A stretch of DNA of 5,220 nucleotides from Methylomonas sp. (GTDB taxonomy: Bacteria; Pseudomonadota; Gammaproteobacteria; Methylococcales; Methylomonadaceae): contig JAQTYP010000275.1 of NCBI GenBank assembly GCA_028688235.1, forward strand, positions 1 through 5,220. The letters run 5' to 3'. The notes beneath the pieces are model-generated. The model saw only the letters and a program-made list of their open reading frames with translations, searched no databases and was not told where the DNA came from. Shown piece by piece: positions 1 through 4,236 of this stretch (position 1 is the stretch's first letter; every line of letters begins with the position of its first letter). A program made the position numbers and the translations under genes.

Positions 1-201
1 AAATTGTCCCGTGCCTTCCGCCAGTAATCGCAATTTGGCCTGCCGGGCGCCGGATTGGGTGGTGATCAAATGAATCTCGGTTGGCACGAACGGCGCCGCT
101 TGAATCACCGCCAAGGCGTAAACGGTTTCGGTGACGATTTGCGGCGACATGCCGCTAACAGCCAGCAAAATTCTTTTTGGATAATCGTTTGGTTGTTGCA
201 T
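1..201 (-). CDS. csm6: Csm6/NE0113-family CARF protein, N-terminal 67 residues (cut by window edge)
   Basis: Proteins of this family (TIGR02584/PF09623, annotated as CRISPR-associated Csm6 or NE0113) carry a CARF domain, the Rossmann-like fold that binds cyclic oligoadenylate made by Cas10 in type III CRISPR systems. Seen here: after a short N-terminus, residues 9-27 read KRILLAVSGMSPQIVTETV, the first CARF strand and following loop with the family's G-x-S-P-Q-x-V-T-E signature. Residues 37-49 (PFVPTEIHLITTQ) are the next conserved block and residues 50-67 begin the following helix. The frame is open to position 1, so the rest of the protein, including any HEPN ribonuclease domain, is not visible; whether this is an RNase effector or a CARF-only protein cannot be decided. 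ATG at 201 is preferred because AAGGGA precedes it; an in-frame ATG at 216 is the alternative. It follows the ring nuclease gene by 21 bp and is probably co-transcribed with it. Confidence 0.85.
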   Translation of the reverse strand, partial: MQQPNDYPKRILLAVSGMSPQIVTETVYALAVIQAAPFVPTEIHLITTQSGARQAKLRLLAEGTGQF

Positions 202-205
202 GATT

Positions 206-211
206 TCCCTT
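206..211 (-). promoter_or_regulatory. Ribosome binding site of the Csm6-family gene
   Basis: On the minus strand AAGGGA lies 4 nt before ATG at 201. The alternative ATG at 216 has no purine-rich sequence before it, only the stop codon of the previous gene and CAATAA. This site decides the start at 201, which also fits the family's usual short leader before the KRILLAV strand. Confidence 0.6.
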
Positions 212-222
212 GTCATTTATTG

Positions 223-543
223 TTATTTCAAGCGCTTCAGCAAACCTAGTTCAAAATCTAGGGATTTGAGTTCAGTTTCATCAAGCACCTTGCCTTCGGG
301 TAAGCGTTGCAGTAAGCGTAAAATCAATCCTTCATCTCTCGGCAGCATCTTGATAGGAATGCGATTGACCGGGATGGTGATATTCAGAATCTGGCTAAGC
401 ACTTTGGCACTGGCATCATGCCCAATAGCGGAAACGAATTCAGCCTCAAGCATTGACCGTGCATTGTCAATCGTCAAAGGACCTGAAAATTCCCACAGTC
501 CGTAATCCGTCAAAACAGGTGCGTTGATAACATAAAGAGTCAT
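223..543 (-). CDS. crn2: DUF1874 / B116-like protein: Crn2-AcrIII-1 family cyclic tetra-adenylate ring nuclease
   Basis: Members of PF08960 (DUF1874, first known as archaeal virus protein B116) include the viral anti-CRISPR AcrIII-1, which cleaves cyclic tetra-adenylate (cA4) and so switches off type III CRISPR effectors; bacterial homologues linked to CRISPR loci are called Crn2. The 106 residues match the usual family length. Seen: N-terminal strand MTLYVINAPVLTDYG; FVSAIGHDASA (36-46) with His42 at the position of the catalytic His47 of SIRV1 gp29; NRIPIKM (60-66) with Arg61; and QRLPEGKVL (79-87) with Arg80 and Glu83. The constant offset of five from the SIRV1 residues recalled as His47, Arg66, Arg85 and Glu88 suggests an intact active site; those numbers are from memory. 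It is the first visible gene of a two-gene unit with the Csm6-family gene, which argues for a host CRISPR role and not a stray viral anti-CRISPR. Start ATG at 543 has only a distant AGG (about 12 nt upstream). Confidence 0.9.
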   Translation of the reverse strand: MTLYVINAPVLTDYGLWEFSGPLTIDNARSMLEAEFVSAIGHDASAKVLSQILNITIPVNRIPIKMLPRDEGLILRLLQRLPEGKVLDETELKSLDFELGLLKRLK

Positions 544-585
544 TTCGTTGATTTACCTGATGTAATAAATTAGCCAACATCTGTT

Positions 586-604
586 TTGCCAGCTTGATTG
601 GCAA
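586..604. promoter_or_regulatory. Inverted repeat TTGCCA-N7-TGGCAA, possible operator
   Basis: Two perfect 6-bp arms (586-591 and 599-604) flank a 7-nt spacer, centred about 52 bp before the ATG of the ring nuclease gene. Position and symmetry suit a repressor or activator site near the leftward promoter, or a small hairpin in its leader RNA. No regulator is encoded in the window, so function is inferred only from placement. Confidence 0.3.
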
Positions 605-639
605 CAATTTAACCATCAAGCCAAGACAAAAACATAGTT

Positions 640-651
640 AACAAATTTGTT
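640..651. promoter_or_regulatory. 12-bp perfect palindrome AACAAATTTGTT, possible operator
   Basis: The palindrome lies about 97 bp before the ring nuclease start and is fully self-complementary, so it would favour binding of a dimeric regulator over RNA structure. It sits in an AT-rich area where such palindromes arise fairly easily by chance. Together with the site at 586-604 it is one of two symmetrical elements in the only plausible control region of the CRISPR accessory pair. Confidence 0.22.
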
Positions 652-833
652 GATCCATGAACACTTCACAGCAGGTTTTTTTCTGAAAAGAATTGGAATG
701 TGGAATTGAATAGGATTTCTTTGGTAGACCGGCATCCCGAGTATTAACTGCTATATTCCCAAGTCGTTCATCTGTATAAGCAAATTGCTGATCAAGCATT
801 ATTGAATGAAAAAACTGGCTTCTCGTTTAAAAC

Positions 834-1071
834 GGGACACAGAGGAAAGCTTAACCGTTCGCCCTGAGCAAAGTAAGCCCCCTTCGGGCGCATGGCGTTA
901 CCATGAAACAGTCGCTGTTTGAGGCAAATTTTTGCAATTTTTAAATTTCACAAGCCATTGATTTTAAATATACAAAAAAGCTGTTTCTTGAGAGCTTGTT
1001 GAAGGGTGAACGGTTAAGTCATTCATGGTTCGACTTTGCTCACCACGAACGGCTTAACCTCTGACTGTCCC
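834..1071. repeat. Compound inverted-repeat element (MITE-like or REP/BIME-like)
   Basis: Three nested symmetries are visible. The outer ends are GGGACACAGAGG (834-845) and CCTCTGACTGTCCC (1058-1071), inverted copies differing by a 2-nt insertion. Within them CTTAACCGTTCGCCCT (850-865) pairs with AGGGTGAACGGTTAAG (1003-1018), 15 of 16 positions. A further hairpin occupies 1012-1059. The AT-rich interior (about 891-990) has small hairpins AAACAG-TCG-CTGTTT (906-920) and GCAAA-TT-TTTGC (924-935) and no gene. Arm sequences of the type CCGTTCGCCCTGAGC...GAAGGGTGAACGG recall dispersed extragenic palindromes known in many proteobacteria; that family link is from memory. No target-site duplication was seen at the outer ends, so insertion as one mobile unit is not shown. 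Confidence 0.7.
1012..1059. repeat. Long hairpin unit inside the compound repeat
   Basis: The 18-nt arms 1012-1029 and 1042-1059 enclose a 12-nt loop. Fifteen pairs are Watson-Crick. The other three are one G-T and two A-C pairs on the plus strand, so as minus-strand RNA the two A-C positions become G-U wobbles and only one mismatch remains. The substitutions therefore keep the stem better in minus-strand RNA. There is no T-run after it in either direction, so it is not called an intrinsic terminator. Confidence 0.65.
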
Positions 1072-1124
1072 TGCTTAGGTTGGCAGCCAAAAAACTTAAA
1101 TTCGCATATTAATTTGGTTTATCG

Positions 1125-1415
1125 ATGAAATCTCGAATTGGTTCTTTACGGAAGATATTGATATTGCGGCTGATAGCCTTGTCGGCTGTGGCGTCCATTC
1201 TGGTTTGCGGCGGCGTATTTTGGCTGGAGCGCGATCGGTTCGAAGCCGTCATCACCGAGCGCACCCATCTCGCCATTGAGCTGCTGAAACTTCGTATCCA
1301 GGATATTGAAGTAATCAGCCATCGTCCCTGGGAATCACAGGTACGAATGATTGCAGGTTTAGTTGCAAATAATCTCGGTTTGAACGACCGTCAGTTGCAT
1401 TTAATTTCGGTCTGA
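1125..1415 (+). pseudogene. Fragment: N-terminus of a membrane sensor-type protein (96 codons)
   Basis: This is the only plus-strand frame in the region with protein-like character. Residues 1-9 are basic (MKSRIGSLR), residues 10-32 form one hydrophobic membrane segment, and residues 33-70 are a charged, helix-prone stretch (WLERDRFEAVITERTHLAIE) expected in the periplasm. That layout is typical of the start of sensor histidine kinases or membrane-bound nucleotide cyclases; no output domain follows. The frame stops at 1415 and nothing recognisable continues it in other frames up to 1693. There is no ribosome binding site before ATG 1125. A weak promoter-like pair, TTGGCA at 1080 and CATATT at 1105 with 19-bp spacing, lies upstream. 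It is read as the surviving 5' piece of a decayed gene next to a repeat element; a real small membrane protein is the alternative. Confidence 0.45.
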
Positions 1416-1693
1416 AATTGCTCTGATTGCTGGTTTGTGGGTTTTTGATTGCAAGCCGTTACACTTAGGGCTTGGCTGTAAATGATTTTCCGATCTGGAC
1501 AATTCCCGCCAAACCGCCTTCCACGTGCATCCATCTTTGGAAAGGCAATGAATTCGCGGTTTGGTGCGCTCAGCCTGAAATATCGTTTCGTGCTTTTTGT
1601 GGATCAGCTGGGGTTTTTAGGTTCATGTAGGGGCGAGTTCATCACCGATGGCGAATATTCCCGCCCCTACAGAAAAGAGAAACTTTTTATTCC
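1416..1693. other. Non-coding stretch between sensor fragment and EPS operon end
   Basis: No gene with recognisable features is seen. A plus-strand frame beginning at 1482 runs into the antisense of the kinase-like gene and has no ribosome binding site or motif, so it is taken as a chance frame. The only structure noted is the palindrome at 1626-1671. As this stretch follows the last EPS gene it should contain the operon's transcription end, but no canonical hairpin plus T-run was found on the minus strand. Confidence 0.55.
1626..1671. repeat. Palindromic repeat TGTAGGGGCG...CGCCCCTACA
   Basis: Perfect 10-bp arms (1626-1635 and 1662-1671) surround a 26-nt centre that is partly symmetrical itself. 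The GTAGGGGCGA/TCGCCCCTAC type of palindrome is, from memory, a dispersed intergenic repeat in several bacterial groups including cyanobacteria and methanotrophs. It starts 23 bp beyond the stop codon of the kinase-like gene, so on the minus strand it could form a strong hairpin at the end of the EPS mRNA. The absence of a following U-run makes a processing or mRNA-stabilising role as likely as termination. Confidence 0.6.
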
Positions 1694-2473
1694 TCAACCA
1701 TTGAAGCCGATTTTATTATCGGTAGCCTTGTTGAACACGGTACCCAGCAAGTTGGTGTCTTTCAACAGTTTGGCGGCGTGTTTGAGTTCGTCCGTTTTAG
1801 TGCGACCGTCTTCGATGACCAGCATGACGCAGTCGACGTAGGGTGAAAAACCCAAGGCATCGTCGTGCGACAGTATCGGTGGCATGTCGAAGATGATAAT
1901 ACGTGACGTATAGCGGCTTCTGAGTTCCTTGACCAACCTGACCATTTTCGGCGAGTGCAGCATTTCCGTCGAATTGAACAAGGGCTTGCCGGCGGGCAAT
2001 ACCACCAGTCTTTCGATGCCTGGATTGATCAGCATCGTGTTGATTTCGGTATCGTGCAGCAGGTAGTCGCTCAAACCGGTTTTGGTTTGTATGCCGAATA
2101 AGCTATCGATACGAGGATTTTGGAAATTCGCATCGACCAATAATGCGGTTCTGTCCAATTCCATCGCGATGCTAATCGCCAAATTGGCTGCGGTCAGGCT
2201 GTTACCGCTGTTGCCGCTGGTGCTGGTTATCGCCAGGGTTTTCCATTCCATGGCATCCATGCTTTGCAAGCAGCGCGTGCGCAGCATGCGATAGGATTCC
2301 AGCCATTTGCCGTGGGGAAAAGCCGAAATGATGCGATTTTCTTTCAGCAGGGTTTCATTCGGATTGTGCACCCGGGTCTGGCTATAAGCAATGTTCAGCG
2401 CGTTTCTATTCATGCTGGGATCGTCCGGATTCGAGAGTTGATCTTTTTCCGCAAAGGTTTGTATGGAATTCAT
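1694..2473 (-). CDS. CpsD/CapB-type tyrosine-kinase-like protein with degenerate P-loop (probable pseudokinase)
   Basis: Bacterial tyrosine (BY) kinases of this family are cytoplasmic P-loop ATPases that bind the cytoplasmic part of a Wzz-type co-polymerase and govern polysaccharide chain length and export. The 259 residues have the family's usual length and blocks: ESYRMLRTR (59-67), P-loop region 82-98, Walker A' LLVDANFQNP (111-120), GLSDYL (133-138), LINPGIERLVVLPAG (148-162), Walker B IIIFDMPPI (192-200) and LLGTVFNK (242-249). Against the usual GxGKT and LLVDADLR, it reads GNSGNS with Asn91 for the catalytic lysine, Asn116 for the second Walker A' aspartate and Gln118 for the arginine. 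The Walker B Asp196 is kept. The C-terminus (VFNKATDNKIGFNG) has no tyrosine cluster. Kinase activity is therefore doubtful. ATG at 2473, preceded by GAGAA, is chosen over an in-frame GTG at 2500 that overlaps the upstream gene; spacing to that gene is then 16 bp. Confidence 0.85.
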   Translation of the reverse strand: MNSIQTFAEKDQLSNPDDPSMNRNALNIAYSQTRVHNPNETLLKENRIISAFPHGKWLESYRMLRTRCLQSMDAMEWKTLAITSTSGNSGNSLTAANLAISIAMELDRTALLVDANFQNPRIDSLFGIQTKTGLSDYLLHDTEINTMLINPGIERLVVLPAGKPLFNSTEMLHSPKMVRLVKELRSRYTSRIIIFDMPPILSHDDALGFSPYVDCVMLVIEDGRTKTDELKHAAKLLKDTNLLGTVFNKATDNKIGFNG

Positions 2474-2489
2474 GGCTATTCTCGGTAAG

Positions 2490-4235
2490 TTATAGAGCAC
2501 CGGTCACGCGAAGCAGTTTGTACCAGAACACGTCCAGCGGCATGATGACGACGTGGAACACGATGACGGCGATAATGCCCGTTATCGATAGGCCTATCAT
2601 CAGCAACAGGCGACGTTTATTCAGCTCCTCGCGTTCCTGTTGGCTCTCCAGATAGGGTATGGTCGCGAGCGGCTCCACACCCAACAGGCTGACGATGGTT
2701 TTTTCGCTATGTATCGTCGAGTCTGCCATTTCAGCCAACGCAACAGAGCCGAATCCGCCGGCGATGGCCAGCACAAATCCCAAAAACAGAATGGCCATGC
2801 GGTTAGGGCTGACGGGCTCCAGGGGTTCTTGTGGCGGATCTATCAGCGTGAAACGTTCGCCTTTTTTCTCGAGCTCGAGCTGTTGGGAAATTTGGGCTTC
2901 CATTTCGCGTGAGCTGACCTCCTGATAACGTTGGGTCGTGCTATTGAGCTCTTGAACCATATCCATATAATCTTTCTCGACCAGAGGCGCTTGGATCAGA
3001 TTGCTGCGTAATTCCTCGATCTTGTTCTTGATCCGTTCGCGGGTGTAGTCTATCGATCTGATATCGGAATTGGCGGCTTCCAGCTGGGATTTGAGTGTGA
3101 TGTAAGCCGGATTGTCGGGTTCCAGCGATACATTCGAATACTCGTTTTGTTTGGCTTCGACCAAAGACTGTTGCAAGGCCGAGATTTGCTTTTGCAGCTT
3201 GACGACATCCGGATGTTTGTCCGAATACTGTTTCGAAAGTTGAGCCAATTCGGCTTTTTTGCCGGTCAACTCGGCGTTGACTTTATTCAAATCGGTATTG
3301 ACGCCGATTTCCTTTTGCAGAGACTCGATTTCCTTCCTGATTTTGATGATGTCGGGATGGTTGTCGGAATACTTGGCCAACAACGAAGGATATTGCGATT
3401 GCAATTCCTTCAAACGGTCTTTCATGTCGAATACCCGGTTGCCCGTCGCATTGGTAGCAAACGCATTCGGGTCGATCTGGGCCAATTGGCCTTCCAGATA
3501 AAAACGCCTTTCCTGGGCGGAGCGTTCCTGACTATCCAGGCTAATCAGCTGATTGCTCAGTGTCGTCAGTTCATGTTGATTGATTTGAGTGGCTTCGGGT
3601 AATTGGTGCAGATTTTTTTCTTTAAAGGCGGCCAATTCCGATTGTAGGTTTTGTATCTTGTCCTTCAATCGGCGCGCTTCTTCGCTCAGGAACATTGCTG
3701 CGTTTTCGGCCGACTCGGTTCTGGATTTGATGTTTTCTTTCAAGAATAACGATGTCAGTTCGTTGGCGACTTTTTGGGCCAGCGTCGAGGAATGATCGTC
3801 GAATGATAGCGTAAAGGCGATAGTTGCCTGGGTGGGCGTGCCTCTTCTGGGATCGATGACGTTGGCGCTGACCGTTTCGACCTTGATGCTTTCGCGCATT
3901 TTATCCAGAATCTTTTCCTCGGTCTTTGTTTTACGGTCGTCGGCGTACAAATCATATTTTTTGATGATTTCGGTCAGATTGGAGCGCGACATGATGCGCT
4001 GGCTGATGATTTGTATGCGCTGATCGGCGAAAGTCGTCACGGTCGATTTCACGAGATCGGGCGGAATTTCCTGTTCTTCGATCAAAATCGTCGCCGCCGA
4101 GCGGAACACGGAAGGTAAAACGACCGCAAGAATAACGCTGAGCAAGGCGATGACAACGAACGGAATGATCAGAAATTTCCGGCGTTTTTTGATTATCTTC
4201 AGATAATCCTTGAGATCGGGTGTTTGTTGTTCCAC
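2490..4235 (-). CDS. Wzz/GumC-type polysaccharide co-polymerase (chain-length determinant), no fused kinase
   Basis: These inner-membrane proteins set EPS chain length and, with an outer-membrane partner, help carry the polymer across the periplasm. Seen in 581 residues: basic cytoplasmic N-terminus (1-21); membrane segment 22-43; Wzz domain starting FRSAATILIEEQEIPPDLV and continuing to about 165; a long periplasmic coiled-coil part (about 180-460) including QLPEATQ (211-217) and two copies of a YSDxHPD motif (289-295, 337-343); a proline-rich PPQEPLEPVSPNR (467-479) before membrane segment 2 (about 480-501); a cytoplasmic linker with LLGVEPLATIPY (517-528), where GumC/Wzc proteins lead to a kinase domain; and membrane segment 3 (543-565) followed by MPLDVFWYKLL. 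The size and third segment fit the GumC-like family of EPS/exosortase-type loci. The kinase-like partner is the next gene. It starts at GTG 4235, 1 bp after the upstream stop, suggesting translational coupling. Confidence 0.92.
   Translation of the reverse strand: MEQQTPDLKDYLKIIKKRRKFLIIPFVVIALLSVILAVVLPSVFRSAATILIEEQEIPPDLVKSTVTTFADQRIQIISQRIMSRSNLTEIIKKYDLYADDRKTKTEEKILDKMRESIKVETVSANVIDPRRGTPTQATIAFTLSFDDHSSTLAQKVANELTSLFLKENIKSRTESAENAAMFLSEEARRLKDKIQNLQSELAAFKEKNLHQLPEATQINQHELTTLSNQLISLDSQERSAQERRFYLEGQLAQIDPNAFATNATGNRVFDMKDRLKELQSQYPSLLAKYSDNHPDIIKIRKEIESLQKEIGVNTDLNKVNAELTGKKAELAQLSKQYSDKHPDVVKLQKQISALQQSLVEAKQNEYSNVSLEPDNPAYITLKSQLEAANSDIRSIDYTRERIKNKIEELRSNLIQAPLVEKDYMDMVQELNSTTQRYQEVSSREMEAQISQQLELEKKGERFTLIDPPQEPLEPVSPNRMAILFLGFVLAIAGGFGSVALAEMADSTIHSEKTIVSLLGVEPLATIPYLESQQEREELNKRRLLLMIGLSITGIIAVIVFHVVIMPLDVFWYKLLRVTGAL
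3162..3374 (-). repeat. Duplicated coiled-coil block within the co-polymerase gene
   Basis: Residues 288-310 (KYSDNHPDIIKIRKEIESLQ...) and 336-358 (QYSDKHPDVVKLQKQISALQ...) are two copies of one block, offset by exactly 48 residues. The preceding residues also align loosely (LKELQSQYPSLLA with KKAELAQLS). The corresponding DNA is still related: over 26 aligned bases spanning the YSDxHPD codons 20 are identical. A tandem duplication within the gene, lengthening the periplasmic coiled coil, explains this best. Confidence 0.7.
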
Positions 4236-4236
4236 G

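Larger units (their letters stand above)
544..833. other. Non-coding stretch upstream of the ring nuclease gene
   Basis: No credible gene was found here. The stretch is AT-rich and should hold the leftward promoter of the CRISPR accessory pair, but no clear -35/-10 pair could be picked. It contains two small palindromes listed separately. A 53-codon minus-strand frame (799 to 638) lacks a ribosome binding site and recognisable motifs. No repeated direct-repeat/spacer pattern, and so no CRISPR array, is present. Confidence 0.6.

Noticed and set aside
638..799. 53-codon minus-strand frame (ATG at 799) in the gap upstream of the ring nuclease gene
   Set aside because: No ribosome binding site, no recognisable motif, and an ordinary chance length for AT-rich DNA; it also overlaps the palindrome at 640-651.
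821..837. Short palindrome TCTCGTTTAAAACGGGA at the left edge of the compound repeat
   Set aside because: One wobble pair and a single-base centre in AT-rich sequence; not matched at the right edge, so it gives no evidence about element boundaries.
906..945. Two small hairpins followed by a T-rich stretch, like an intrinsic terminator
   Set aside because: Stems are only 5-6 bp, the T-stretch is interrupted, and no plus-strand gene ends here; more likely part of the repeat element's AT-rich core.
1080..1110. Promoter-like TTGGCA...CATATT before the sensor fragment
   Set aside because: Both boxes deviate from consensus and the 19-bp spacing is poor; not strong enough to list as a feature on its own.
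544..1124. Possible CRISPR array next to the ring nuclease gene
   Set aside because: The repeats present are inverted and few; no regularly spaced direct repeats of 25-40 bp are seen.
1482..1841. Plus-strand 119-codon frame
   Set aside because: Its second half is the antisense of the kinase-like gene, its first half crosses the palindromic repeat, and it has no ribosome binding site or protein-like features.
2498..2500. GTG at 2500 as the start of the kinase-like gene
   Set aside because: It overlaps the end of the co-polymerase gene and has no ribosome binding site; ATG at 2473 has GAGAA at a suitable distance.
3147..3602. Long plus-strand frame of 151 codons
   Set aside because: It lies wholly inside the well-supported co-polymerase gene on the other strand and is rich in residues expected from antisense of a coiled coil.
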